A stretch of 64,000 nucleotides of DNA. It comes from Myroides phaeus (lineage in GTDB: Bacteria; Bacteroidota; Bacteroidia; Flavobacteriales; Flavobacteriaceae). Every line of letters begins with the position of its first letter. The stretch's first letter is position 1. This document shows positions 9,337 through 18,180 of this stretch, piece by piece. The translations under genes were made by a program, and so were the position numbers. Location: NCBI RefSeq assembly GCF_009799805.1, contig NZ_CP047050.1:882001-946000 (forward strand), read 5' to 3'. The notes beneath the pieces are model-generated. The model did no database searches, had not been told where the DNA came from, and saw only the letters and a list, made by a program, of their open reading frames with translations.

Positions 9337-9351
9337 ATCAAAATCAGAATA

Positions 9352-9759
9352 ATGAAAAAAGACATAGAAATTCCAGTCGTTAAAGACATTGAAATAGCAG
9401 TAGTTAAAGAATTTAATGAAGATTATTTACAAGACTCTTGGTATGCTTATTTATTTAACAACTCTGCTTTACCTATAGAAGCCATTATGGTTGTTTCAAG
9501 AGCAGAAGGAACAATTGACGGTGAAAAAAGAAATTCAAGTTTATTTAGACATGCATTCAAAAGCTTAGCGCCAAACGAATCTCAAAAAGTTGAATTACTT
9601 GATGAAGCTATCTTTCAATTAGATAATACATTTATGCTTACATTTTTTCAAGAAGGTAAGTTATATGACAAGAATTACCTTTTCCCAGCAAATAGTATTT
9701 CAGAAGAGAAATTGACAGAATTACCTTTTACTTCTAAAAAAGGAATTTCTGCTAAATAA
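9352..9759 (+). CDS. Conserved flavobacterial hypothetical protein
   Basis: 135 residues, no signal peptide or membrane segment. It opens with a repeated motif (KKDIEIPVVKDIEIAVVKEF) and has a beta-rich look. I recall related Flavobacteriia proteins of this size with the same opening, some mislabelled as a phenylalanyl-tRNA synthetase subunit; nothing in the sequence supports synthetase activity. It is a single gene with its own promoter. Function unknown. Confidence 0.8.
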   Translation: MKKDIEIPVVKDIEIAVVKEFNEDYLQDSWYAYLFNNSALPIEAIMVVSRAEGTIDGEKRNSSLFRHAFKSLAPNESQKVELLDEAIFQLDNTFMLTFFQEGKLYDKNYLFPANSISEEKLTELPFTSKKGISAK

Positions 9760-9821
9760 GATAAACTGTTAATTTACAGCTTAAAACGCTTATTTAAATT
9801 CAATCCAAAGCTTACTTTGAG

Positions 9822-9853
9822 TATTTTGGACATTTAGTATAACATCCAAAATA
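9822..9853 (+). promoter_or_regulatory. Inverted repeat just upstream of the cytochrome gene
   Basis: Nine-base perfect arms TATTTTGGA (9822-9830) and TCCAAAATA (9845-9853) with a 14-base spacer, ending 8 bases before the ATG. It could be an operator or a hairpin over the translation start. Redox or respiratory control would make sense for the gene, but no regulator is identified. Confidence 0.45.
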
Positions 9854-9861
9854 ATTCAATT

Positions 9862-10284
9862 ATGAAAACAAGAAATCTATTTACACTTTCTTTTTTTCTA
9901 ATTCTGTCGGTAGCTCTTTTAGCCTTTACAAATGATACAGAAATAAAAGAAAGCAATGTAACTAAATCAGAATGGAAAAATCTAAAGGTATTACCACAAG
10001 ATATTTCTAACGACAGTTTAAAAAGCTTAATGCGCGGATACAATGATGCCTTGGGAGTAAAATGTAGTCACTGCCATACAGCAATCGAAGGCACTGATAA
10101 GTTAGACTTTGCTGATGATAGTAAGAAAGAAAAAGAAATTGCGAGAAAAATGATATTGATGACTCGTAAAATTAATGCTGATAACTTCAATTGGGAAAAC
10201 CATCCTAATCCAGAATTAATAAATGTTGTCAATTGTACAATGTGTCATAGAGGCAATACCAAAGCAACAAAAATAATTAATTAA
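9862..10284 (+). CDS. Dihaem c-type cytochrome
   Basis: 140 residues. A signal peptide (hydrophobic residues 7-22, LSFFLILSVALLAF) directs export. Two haem-binding CxxCH motifs are present: CSHCH near residue 69 and CTMCH near residue 129. Spacing and the region LPQDISNDSLKSLMRGYNDALG resemble the photosynthetic-reaction-centre-type cytochrome c family found widely in non-photosynthetic Bacteroidetes. It likely carries electrons in the periplasm. It ends at a strong terminator, so it is a single-gene unit. Confidence 0.88.
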   Translation: MKTRNLFTLSFFLILSVALLAFTNDTEIKESNVTKSEWKNLKVLPQDISNDSLKSLMRGYNDALGVKCSHCHTAIEGTDKLDFADDSKKEKEIARKMILMTRKINADNFNWENHPNPELINVVNCTMCHRGNTKATKIIN

Positions 10285-10306
10285 ATTTTTCTTTGTTAAA
10301 AAGCAC

Positions 10307-10340
10307 AATGCGTTATAATCAACTATAACGCATTTTTTAT
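10307..10340 (+). terminator. Intrinsic terminator of the cytochrome gene
   Basis: Perfect 11-bp stem (10307-10317 with 10324-10334, AATGCGTTATA arm), 6-base loop, then a T run. Confidence 0.85.
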
Positions 10341-10413
10341 ACATAAAAACGCATAAAACATATTTATTTCACTATTTTTATAATACTAATTTCGATTTTA
10401 AATGAAATAAACT

Positions 10414-12108
10414 ATGAAAAAGACTATCAAAATCCCAGTCCTAATTACAAACAACTTCCTCTTTATTCCTATTGATGAAACTAAAACAGAAAATCGAATC
10501 GAAATTATAGACCCCTATAACAACACCCTCTATTCATTTAAAGCAAAACTCTCAATAGAAAAGGCGCAATATTACACTCCTTTGGACGTAAGCAATCACT
10601 TAGGAAGAGAGCTTATTCTTAAAATTTATAATACAACACTTGATCAAAGTATTAGTGAATGCCTTATCCTAAAGCCATTTAATATTTACAATTACTGCGA
10701 AAAACATCGCCCCCTTTATCACTTTTCTTCCCCATTTGGCTGGATTAACGACCCAAATGGTCTATACTATAAAAATGGTTTCTATCATTTGTATTACCAA
10801 TACAACCCTTATGGTATTAAATGGGGTAATATAAGTTGGGGACATGCAACTTCTCAAGATTTAATCCATTGGATCAATCACCCTCCTGCTATACTTCAAA
10901 ATCATTTAGGTGATGTATTTTCTGGCAGTATAATCATTGATAATAACAATGATGCTGGTTTTGGTAAAAAAACAATTTGTGCGTTCTATACCTCTTCAAG
11001 TGATAAACAAGTTCAGAGTCTTGCTTATAGTACTGACGACGGTAAAACTTTTAAAAATTATATGAATAACCCAATTCTAACGGATGAAGAAAACAAAGAC
11101 TTTAGAGATCCTAAACTTTTTTGGCATAAGCAAACAAATAAATGGATAATGGCTTTAGCTACAGGACAAACTATTACTTTCTATAGTTCTACAAATCTTA
11201 AAGCATGGAGTAAACTAAGTATATTTGGAAATGGAATTGGCTGTCACAAAGGAGTTTGGGAATGTCCTGATCTTTTTGAAATATCAAATGGAACAATAAC
11301 GAAATGGGTGCTTTTTGTTAGCATAAATCCAGGAGGTCCAAATGGTGGCAATGCAACACAATACTTTATTGGGGAATTTGATGGCACTACATTTACTCCT
11401 GATGATACAGAATATCCTTTATGGTTGGATTATGGTCGTGATAATTATGCTGGAGTAACTTGGCACAACAATCCAAATAAAAAGCCAAGATACATCGGTT
11501 GGATGAGTAATTGGGATTATGCTAATGAAATTCCCACTAAGAACTTTACAAATGCAATGACTTTACCAAGAACAATTGAATTAGCAAAAAATGGTAATTC
11601 TTACTGCTTAAGAACTCAACCTATTAAAGAGTTAAAAAATCTACGAGCAGAAAAGTATCTTATTGAAAGTAAATTACTACAAAAAAGTATACTCGTTCCT
11701 TACTTCTTTGATGATAACTTAGGAGCTTATGAAATACTATTAGACTTTGTAATTATTGATCAATCTACATCAAATGTAAACTTAACTTTAAGCAACTCTG
11801 TGGATGAAAACCTATTGTTCTCCTTTGATATTAAAAATGAAAAACTAACTATAGACCGTAGTAAAAGTGGTCAAGTAAATTTTTCAGAAAATTTCGCAAA
11901 AGATAAAATCGTAGCTCCTTTCCCTTCACAAATAAAGCATCAGCTAAAACTATTTATTGATAAAGCTTCTTCAGAATTATTTATCAATAAGGGTAAAATA
12001 GCTGTTACAAACTTAATATTCCCTACTGAACCATATTCTTCCATCAATCTTGAAGTAGAAAATGGATCAATTGATATAACAAAATTCACTATTTATAAAC
12101 TCCAATAA
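10414..12108 (+). CDS. Glycoside hydrolase family 32 (fructan/sucrose hydrolase)
   Basis: 564 residues. Family 32 motifs are clear: WINDPNG with the nucleophile Asp113, FRDP with Asp232 (transition-state stabiliser), and WECPD with the acid/base Glu283. A five-blade propeller domain (about 100-410) is followed by a C-terminal beta-sandwich. An N-terminal segment of about 95 residues resembles the extra domain of Bacteroides exo-levanases. There is no signal peptide, so the enzyme seems cytoplasmic. No SusC/SusD, transporter or fructokinase lies nearby, which is unusual for this family. Substrate (levan, inulin or sucrose) cannot be fixed. Confidence 0.92.
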   Translation: MKKTIKIPVLITNNFLFIPIDETKTENRIEIIDPYNNTLYSFKAKLSIEKAQYYTPLDVSNHLGRELILKIYNTTLDQSISECLILKPFNIYNYCEKHRPLYHFSSPFGWINDPNGLYYKNGFYHLYYQYNPYGIKWGNISWGHATSQDLIHWINHPPAILQNHLGDVFSGSIIIDNNNDAGFGKKTICAFYTSSSDKQVQSLAYSTDDGKTFKNYMNNPILTDEENKDFRDPKLFWHKQTNKWIMALATGQTITFYSSTNLKAWSKLSIFGNGIGCHKGVWECPDLFEISNGTITKWVLFVSINPGGPNGGNATQYFIGEFDGTTFTPDDTEYPLWLDYGRDNYAGVTWHNNPNKKPRYIGWMSNWDYANEIPTKNFTNAMTLPRTIELAKNGNSYCLRTQPIKELKNLRAEKYLIESKLLQKSILVPYFFDDNLGAYEILLDFVIIDQSTSNVNLTLSNSVDENLLFSFDIKNEKLTIDRSKSGQVNFSENFAKDKIVAPFPSQIKHQLKLFIDKASSELFINKGKIAVTNLIFPTEPYSSINLEVENGSIDITKFTIYKLQ

Positions 12109-12139
12109 AAAAAGGTTACCTCAATGAGGTAACCTTTTT
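12109..12139. terminator. Bidirectional terminator between GH32 and terC
   Basis: Perfect 14-bp stem (12109-12122 with 12126-12139) with a 3-base loop and A/T runs on both sides; it serves the convergent genes on either strand. Confidence 0.9.
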
Positions 12140-12156
12140 CTTTATATAATTCTAAC

Positions 12157-13140
12157 TTACGCTACTTTCTTTGGAGGGAATAAAAACGAAGCTACTACTG
12201 ATAAAATCAATACTCCTGCAATTACTGATAACGATACTAATGAATCGATATGAATGAAAGGAGAGATAATCATCTTCACCCCAATAAATGATAATATAAT
12301 TGCTAATCCATATTTCAATTTAGAGAACTTATCCATAAAGTTTGCCAATAGGAAATAAAGTGATCTTAAACCTAAAATAGCAAATATATTAGATGTATAT
12401 AAGATAAATGGATCGTCTGGTGCAATAGCAAAAATAGCAGGAATACTATCTACAGCAAATATTAAATCTGTGAACTCAATAACCATTAATGCTACAAACA
12501 ATGGGGTTACCATTTTTACGCCATTTTGAACAGTAAAGAACTTCTCTCCATCATAATCCTTACTTACTTTAAAAAACTTGTGTACCATACGTACAGCAAA
12601 GTTTTTAGACAAGTCTTCATCTTCGTGATGATCTTCTTTAGCAAACCATGATTTAATACCTGAAACAAGTAAAAACACCCCAAAAATGGTTAATACAACA
12701 TTTATTTCTACACTCTTACCAAAAATTTCAATTGCTGGTAAGTAAGTATGATTAATTATTTCTACTCCTGCGAAAATAAATATAGCTCTAAAAACTAAAG
12801 CTCCTATAATTCCCCAGAAAAGAACGCGATGATGTAATTCCTTTGGAACTTTAAAAAAGGTAAAAACAAGTATGAATACAAATAGATTATCTACGGACAA
12901 TGCCTTTTCAATCCAATAAGCAGATTGAAAACGTGCAAAGTTTTCAAAATCCATATAATAGTAGATAACACCACTAAAACACATTGCTAAACTTACCCAT
13001 ACAACAGTCCATATCAATGCTTCTTTAGTTGAAACAGTATGACTATGGCGGTTAAATACACCTAAGTCTAATAATAACATTACAAAAACTACAACACCGA
13101 AAACAGCTAAAAGCCCAGGGTGATTAATTAAATGATCCAT
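12157..13140 (-). CDS. TerC/Alx family integral membrane protein
   Basis: 327 residues with about nine membrane helices. The hallmarks of the family are present: WTVVWVSLAM, the acidic membrane motif KALSVDNLFVFILVF, and EFTDLIFAVDSIPAI. Alx-type proteins export Mn(II) and relatives help load metal into secreted proteins; either is possible here. A His/Asp/Glu-rich cytoplasmic loop (KEDHHEDEDL) could sense metal. No yybP-ykoY-like leader is seen; the leader is only about 10-20 bases. Confidence 0.9.
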   Translation of the reverse strand: MDHLINHPGLLAVFGVVVFVMLLLDLGVFNRHSHTVSTKEALIWTVVWVSLAMCFSGVIYYYMDFENFARFQSAYWIEKALSVDNLFVFILVFTFFKVPKELHHRVLFWGIIGALVFRAIFIFAGVEIINHTYLPAIEIFGKSVEINVVLTIFGVFLLVSGIKSWFAKEDHHEDEDLSKNFAVRMVHKFFKVSKDYDGEKFFTVQNGVKMVTPLFVALMVIEFTDLIFAVDSIPAIFAIAPDDPFILYTSNIFAILGLRSLYFLLANFMDKFSKLKYGLAIILSFIGVKMIISPFIHIDSLVSLSVIAGVLILSVVASFLFPPKKVA

Positions 13141-13159
13141 TTTTTTACGTTTATGTGGG

Positions 13160-13187
13160 CAAAACTAAAACATATATTTTTCCCCAA
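13160..13187 (-). promoter_or_regulatory. Promoter of the terC-family gene
   Basis: On the minus strand, TTG (13185-13187), 17 bases, then TAGTTTTG (13160-13167), 19 bases before the ATG. Confidence 0.6.
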
Positions 13188-13260
13188 GAGAATTGCACTT
13201 AATAGACTAATTACCAATTAGTTAAAACAAAACAACAAGATAGTAAAAACTACCTTATAA

Positions 13261-13290
13261 AAAAACAACCTCTTGAAATTCAAGAGGTTG
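13261..13290 (-). terminator. Intrinsic terminator of gpsA
   Basis: Perfect 11-bp stem (13266-13276 with 13280-13290) followed by T7 on the minus strand. Confidence 0.85.
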
Positions 13291-13339
13291 AGTATATCTA
13301 TTTTGTTAATCATAAAAAGACGACAAAAAATAAAAATTT

Positions 13340-14335
13340 TTAATCTAACTTCTCTGTTAACTTTCTAAATGTCTTTTTAGGATCTTTTCCATTGTATAAA
13401 ATATCATACACTGCATTGATAATAGGTGTTTTAGCACCAAAATTCTTATTTAACTCATAAGCACTTTTCGTTGCATAATATCCTTCAGCAATCATATTCA
13501 TCTCCATTTGTGCTGACTTTACAGTATATCCTTTACCAATCATGTTACCAAACATTCTGTTTCTAGAGAACAGAGAGTAACCAGTAACCAGTAAATCGCC
13601 TAAATAAGCAGAGTTATTTATATTTCGCTTCATGCGGTGTACTTTCTTAATGAACTTCTTCATCTCACGGATAGCATTACTCATTAATAGAGCTTGGAAG
13701 TTATCTCCATACCCTAAACCGTGTGCCATACCACAAGCAATAGCATAAATATTTTTCAACACTGCTGCATATTCCGTTCCTACAATATCATCTGTTACTT
13801 TAACTTTGATGTAGTGGCTACTTAAACAATCTTCAATCACTTTTGCGTGTACTTCATTTCTACAAGCAATAGTCAAATAAGATAAACGTTCTAAAGCAAC
13901 TTCCTCAGCGTGACAAGGCCCTGTAATTACAGCAATATTATCATAAGGAATATCATATGTTTTATTAAAATGCTCACCAACTATCATACTCGTTTCAGGT
14001 ATAATACCTTTTATCGCAGATATGATAACTTTCCCCTCTAAACTAACGTATAAGCTTTCCATTTCTGGTGTCAAAAACGCAGATGGAATGGCAAAAATAA
14101 CGTAGTCCGCATAAGAAACAGCTTTATTGATATCGTTAGTCAACAACAATTGATCAACGTCAAATTCTACTGAACTTAAATAATTAGGATTATGATAATT
14201 TACTTTTATTTCTTCAATAGCAGTTTCATTACGCATGTACCAAGCAATTTCATTTAGATTCTCACTCAGCATTTTTACAATAGCAGTAGCCCAGCTTCCA
14301 CCTCCTATAACCGCAAATTTCGGATAATCACTCAT
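13340..14335 (-). CDS. gpsA: NAD(P)H-dependent glycerol-3-phosphate dehydrogenase
   Basis: 331 residues, full length. The N-terminal Rossmann motif is VIGGGSWATAIVKML (GxGxxG type, here GGGSWA), followed by the conserved KGIIPET and the catalytic-domain segment AAVLKNIYAIACGMAHGLGYGDN, whose Lys is the usual catalytic base. It reduces dihydroxyacetone phosphate to sn-glycerol-3-phosphate for phospholipid synthesis. A promoter with good spacing lies directly upstream and a terminator after the stop, so it is monocistronic. Confidence 0.95.
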   Translation of the reverse strand: MSDYPKFAVIGGGSWATAIVKMLSENLNEIAWYMRNETAIEEIKVNYHNPNYLSSVEFDVDQLLLTNDINKAVSYADYVIFAIPSAFLTPEMESLYVSLEGKVIISAIKGIIPETSMIVGEHFNKTYDIPYDNIAVITGPCHAEEVALERLSYLTIACRNEVHAKVIEDCLSSHYIKVKVTDDIVGTEYAAVLKNIYAIACGMAHGLGYGDNFQALLMSNAIREMKKFIKKVHRMKRNINNSAYLGDLLVTGYSLFSRNRMFGNMIGKGYTVKSAQMEMNMIAEGYYATKSAYELNKNFGAKTPIINAVYDILYNGKDPKKTFRKLTEKLD

Positions 14336-14661
14336 ATTCTAAGATTATTTCTTTGTCAAAAGTAAGTAAAAAAGAAATTGCAAACAATTGAAAACAAAAT
14401 CCCTTTTAAGCTAATAAATCTAATTTTATTCAACCTAAAACCCGATTATACTGAAACAAAATTAACAAAAACTACCTAAATCATAATTTTAATGCTCGTA
14501 TACATCTAATCCATAAATTTAAAACAACAGCATTTATTCCCTTGAAATGGTACTTTTAGAAGATATTAACAGCTAAAAGCAAGTTGCAACAATAGAAAAA
14601 GCCTTTCTATAATAGATAATCAACAAATCGAGTAACTATTTTAGAAAGGCTAAAAATATCT
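14336..14661. other. 326-base intergenic region
   Basis: Holds the gpsA promoter on the right of gpsA (TTG at 14385-14387, 20 bases, TACTTTTG at 14357-14364, minus strand) and the terminator of the alcohol dehydrogenase gene at 14595-14651. Between about 14390 and 14590 I see only AT-rich sequence without a convincing reading frame or fold. Confidence 0.6.
14595..14651 (-). terminator. Likely terminator of the alcohol dehydrogenase gene
   Basis: Ten-base arms AGCCTTTCTA (14600-14609) and TAGAAAGGCT (14642-14651) with a long loop, followed on the minus strand by five T. The long loop makes it weaker than the others in this window. Confidence 0.6.
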
Positions 14662-15822
14662 TTAGAAACTTAATTCTACTATTTCTTTTACTTTATCTAC
14701 AGTAATATTGTGCTTTTCTCCCATCGCTTCCCAACCTCTTTCAGCAAATCTATCAGCGATAAAAGCACTCGCTTTTTCAAAATCTTCTGTATAATCTGAA
14801 ATTTTAGTTTGAATACCTAAAGAATGGAAGAATTCAACCATCGCTTCAATTGCTTCTTTAGCCACTACATCATCATTATCTCCTTGTATATTAAATACAC
14901 GTCGACCTAATTGAGCTAATTTCTCTTTTTTCGTTTCAAACATTACACGGTATAAGTTTGGCCCTATAATCGCAAGTGTACGCCCGTGATCAATACCATA
15001 TAAAGCAGTTAATTCGTGTCCAATAGCATGAGTTACCCAATCCACTTTAACCCCCTTGCTAATTAACCCATTTAAAGCCATAGTACAGCACCACATATAA
15101 TTGTTAGCTGCCTCATAGTTTGTTGGGTCCTCTAAGATTGGTTTTGATACTTCGATCACTGTACTTAAAATACCTTCAGCAAAGCGATCTTGTAATGGCG
15201 CATTCTGAGGAAAAGTCAAGTACTGCTCTAAAACGTGTACAAATGAATCTGCTAACCCATTTGCTATCTGTCTTTCTGGTAAAGATGCTATTACTTTGGG
15301 ATCACATACTGAAAACACAGGATATAATGACTCTCCTTCAAATGACAACTTCTCTTTTGTCTTTTCAATTGTAACTACTGCACCACAATTCATCTCACTT
15401 CCTGTAGCTGGTAAAGTCAAAATAGCCCCATAAGGCATCGCTTTCCAATCTACTCTCATTTTCTTTTGAACTATTGCAATAGGATCTCCTTCAAAATATA
15501 CAGCAGCTGAAATAAACTTAACACCATCAATTACACTTCCTCCACCTACTCCAAGAATGAAATCAACTCCTTCTGCTTTGATGATATCTACAGCTTTTAC
15601 AACTGTTTCAAAACGTGGATTAGGTTCTATACCTCCAAATTCCACAACATCAAAACCTTGTAAAGCTTCTTTTACTTGATCGTAAACTCCATTCTTAAAA
15701 ATACTTCCTCCTCCATAAGCTATTAATACCTTAGCATTAGCAGGAATATAATTTTTAATTTCTCCTATTTGTCCCTCACCATATAACAATCTGGTTGGGT
15801 TATATAACTCAAAATTCAACAT
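14662..15822 (-). CDS. Iron-containing alcohol dehydrogenase (YqhD-like)
   Basis: 386 residues. The cofactor motif GGGSVIDGVKF near residue 95 and the C-terminal metal-binding His residues (in WVTHAIGHELTALYGIDHGRTL, written here in part) mark the group III metal-dependent alcohol dehydrogenases. The start FELYNPTRLLYGEGQI is typical of YqhD/butanol dehydrogenase, an NADPH-dependent aldehyde reductase that helps detoxify short aldehydes. It is a single gene with its own terminator. Confidence 0.9.
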   Translation of the reverse strand: MLNFELYNPTRLLYGEGQIGEIKNYIPANAKVLIAYGGGSIFKNGVYDQVKEALQGFDVVEFGGIEPNPRFETVVKAVDIIKAEGVDFILGVGGGSVIDGVKFISAAVYFEGDPIAIVQKKMRVDWKAMPYGAILTLPATGSEMNCGAVVTIEKTKEKLSFEGESLYPVFSVCDPKVIASLPERQIANGLADSFVHVLEQYLTFPQNAPLQDRFAEGILSTVIEVSKPILEDPTNYEAANNYMWCCTMALNGLISKGVKVDWVTHAIGHELTALYGIDHGRTLAIIGPNLYRVMFETKKEKLAQLGRRVFNIQGDNDDVVAKEAIEAMVEFFHSLGIQTKISDYTEDFEKASAFIADRFAERGWEAMGEKHNITVDKVKEIVELSF

Positions 15823-15851
15823 ATCTTCTTTCCTTTTTTATTTACTATAAA

Positions 15852-15883
15852 AATAAAAAAAGGAATGCATAAGCATTCCCTTT
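15852..15883 (-). terminator. Terminator of the yicC-gmk-nadD operon
   Basis: Stem GGAATGC/GCATTCC (15862-15868 with 15873-15879), 4-base loop; a run of seven A on the left gives T7 on the minus strand. Confidence 0.8.
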
Positions 15884-15905
15884 TCTTCGTTATAATTATT
15901 ATAAT

Positions 15906-16493
15906 TTATTTTTTATAAAATAGATTATGATCAATGTATTTCCACACCTCTTTATCTAACAGAGGTTGCACGTTTTTACCTTCTTTAATTGAATCTCTGA
16001 TAAATGTAGCTGAAATCTCCATAATAGGAGCATTTTCAATTAAGTGTACACTTGGATGACTCAAAAGTGGATTGTCTTCTTGTTTATCACTAAATACGCG
16101 CGGATACACGTAAAGAGAATAACGATCTAACAATACTTCATAATTTTTCCACTTCGGTAAAGAATCCAAATTATCTTGCCCCATAATTAAAGCAAACTCA
16201 TACTTTGGAAAACGTTCGTGCAAATATGCCATTGTATTTACCGTATAATTTGGTTGTGGCAAATTAAATTCTATATCCGAAGGTCTGATGTGGTCATAAT
16301 CAGCTGTTGCTAAATTAACCATGTGCATACGATGAAAATCTTCTAACAATCCCTTCTTCTTTTTCAACGGACTATGTGGTGTTACTACCATCCAAACCTC
16401 ATCAAGATCAGTAAACTGAACTAAGTGATTGGCAATAACTAAATGTCCAATGTGAATAGGGTTAAAAGTTCCAAAATACAATCCAACCTTCAT
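15906..16493 (-). CDS. nadD: Nicotinate-nucleotide adenylyltransferase
   Basis: 195 residues. The nucleotidyltransferase motif GTFNPIHIGHL is at the N-terminus and ISATFIRDSIKEG near the C-terminus, as expected for NadD. It makes nicotinic acid adenine dinucleotide from NaMN and ATP in NAD synthesis. The start is 12 bases past the gmk stop, so the gene is last in the yicC-gmk-nadD operon, an order usual in Flavobacteriia. Confidence 0.95.
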   Translation of the reverse strand: MKVGLYFGTFNPIHIGHLVIANHLVQFTDLDEVWMVVTPHSPLKKKKGLLEDFHRMHMVNLATADYDHIRPSDIEFNLPQPNYTVNTMAYLHERFPKYEFALIMGQDNLDSLPKWKNYEVLLDRYSLYVYPRVFSDKQEDNPLLSHPSVHLIENAPIMEISATFIRDSIKEGKNVQPLLDKEVWKYIDHNLFYKK

Positions 16494-16505
16494 AAACTAA
16501 AATCC

Positions 16506-17075
16506 TTATTTAATAAATTCTTTCACTAATTGATAAGCCTCTTCTTTAGCTGTATCTAAATCATAGTTTTTGATAATCATATCAAATTGCGGTGCTGTTG
16601 CTAACTCTACAGATGCTTTTGCAATACGCATATTGATTTTATCTTCACTTTCAGTAGAACGTTTCTTTAAGCGAATTTTAAGCTCATCAATACTTGGTGG
16701 CTTAACAAAAACTGCTAAAGTTTCGTCTGGAAACTTACGTTTAATACGCAATCCTCCTGCTACATCAATATCAAAAATAACATTCTTCCCTAAGGCCCAA
16801 ATTCTCTCTACTTCTGATTTTAAAGTTCCATAGAAATTATCTCTATAAACCTCTTCCCATTCTAAGAAATCTTCTCCTTTAATATGCGTTTTAAAATCAT
16901 CTAAAGATAAAAAGTAATAGTCCTCTCCGTGTACTTCTTCACCTCTCGGCGCACGAGATGTACAAGAAATAGAGAATGCTAAATTCAAATCTTGTTGTTC
17001 TAATAAATGTCTAACTATGGTAGTCTTTCCAGACCCTGATGGAGCTGAAAATACTATAAGCTTACCTTTTTTCAT
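16506..17075 (-). CDS. gmk: Guanylate kinase
   Basis: 189 residues, normal size. The P-loop SAPSGSGKTTI is at residues 10-20 and the GMP-binding region SCTSRAPRGEEVHGEDYYF follows. It phosphorylates GMP to GDP. It lies between yicC (30 bases upstream) and nadD (12 bases downstream). Confidence 0.97.
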   Translation of the reverse strand: MKKGKLIVFSAPSGSGKTTIVRHLLEQQDLNLAFSISCTSRAPRGEEVHGEDYYFLSLDDFKTHIKGEDFLEWEEVYRDNFYGTLKSEVERIWALGKNVIFDIDVAGGLRIKRKFPDETLAVFVKPPSIDELKIRLKKRSTESEDKINMRIAKASVELATAPQFDMIIKNYDLDTAKEEAYQLVKEFIK

Positions 17076-17105
17076 AAATATTGCGTCGTCTTGTTTTATA
17101 TTCTA

Positions 17106-17966
17106 TTAAAGAACGTTTAATACTTGTTCTTTAATTTTTTCTAACTCGTCTTTCATTCTTACTACAAACTTCTGCATTTCAGCATGATTTGATTTTGAAC
17201 CCATCGTATTAATCTCACGTCCCATTTCCTGAGCAATGAATCCTAATTTACGACCATTCGCTTCAGCTCCTTCTAATGTTTCAATAAAGTAATCTAAATG
17301 TTTAGACAAACGCACCTTCTCTTCTGTAATGTCCATTTTCTCAAGATAGTAAATTACCTCTTGCTCAAAACGGTTCTCGTCAATTGTCAATTGCAATTCA
17401 GCTAAGTTAGAACGTAAACGCTCTTTTACAGTTAAGATACGCTCACTATCAAGAATTGCAACTTCGTTCATGTACTCACGAATATTGGCAACTCTTTTTC
17501 TAAAGTCAGCTTCTAATGACCCTCCTTCACTAACACGAAATTCTTTCATATTACTGATGGCTTCTTTTATTACTTTTTCAATCTCTGTCCACTCATTCTC
17601 ATCTAATTCCACACGTTCTACTTTCAATGCATCTGGCATACGAACAGCCATTTTCATCAATTCTGTTGCATCTCCATTAGGAATGATTTCTTTCATTTGA
17701 TTGATATATGAAAGTACAATCGGACCATTAATCTTGTTCGAAGTTTCTTCTGCTGTAATCTCGCAAAACAATGAAAAGTCAACTTTTCCTCTTTCTAACT
17801 CTTGTGCAATTATGTTGCGTAGAGGAAGTTCTTTCTCTCTATAAGTTTGAGGTAAACGTACATTTAAGTCTAAACTTTTACTGTTAAGAGATTTTACTTC
17901 AACTGTGATTTTTTTTGTTGGTAACTGCAAACTTGCTTTACCAAACCCTGTCATCGAATGTATCAT
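17106..17966 (-). CDS. YicC family endoribonuclease
   Basis: 286 residues. The signature start MIHSMTGFGKA and C-terminal segment KLGFIAQEMGREINTMGSKS define the YicC/YloC family; E. coli YicC is an endoribonuclease linked to small-RNA turnover. It is the first gene of the operon. A TACCTTTG box on the minus strand at 17987-17994 sits 20 bases before the ATG, giving a very short leader. Confidence 0.9.
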   Translation of the reverse strand: MIHSMTGFGKASLQLPTKKITVEVKSLNSKSLDLNVRLPQTYREKELPLRNIIAQELERGKVDFSLFCEITAEETSNKINGPIVLSYINQMKEIIPNGDATELMKMAVRMPDALKVERVELDENEWTEIEKVIKEAISNMKEFRVSEGGSLEADFRKRVANIREYMNEVAILDSERILTVKERLRSNLAELQLTIDENRFEQEVIYYLEKMDITEEKVRLSKHLDYFIETLEGAEANGRKLGFIAQEMGREINTMGSKSNHAEMQKFVVRMKDELEKIKEQVLNVL

Positions 17967-18148
17967 ATTCTAAAAAATAATAGGTGCAAAGGTAAGAAAA
18001 ACAACACTAACTAACTTATAAATAGGACAAAATACTACTGTTTTAAACCAAATTAAGCCCAACTTAAAGTAATTATCATAAAATACTCATCCTTTTTTAA
18101 TAAGGACCAATCTGAATACTATGCTCCTCAAACTAAAAATATGCAAAC

Positions 18149-18180
18149 AAAAAAAGGAGAGCTTAGGCTCTCCTTTTTTA
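18149..18180 (-). terminator. Terminator of the candidate RNA
   Basis: GGAGAGC/GCTCTCC core extended by A/T pairs (18151-18162 with 18167-18178), loop TTAG, T run on both sides. There is no gene on the plus strand ending here, so it most likely ends the minus-strand RNA. Confidence 0.85.

Noticed and set aside
13141-13260. Mn riboswitch (yybP-ykoY type) ahead of the TerC-family gene
   Set aside because: The predicted leader is only 10-20 bases, too short for a riboswitch.
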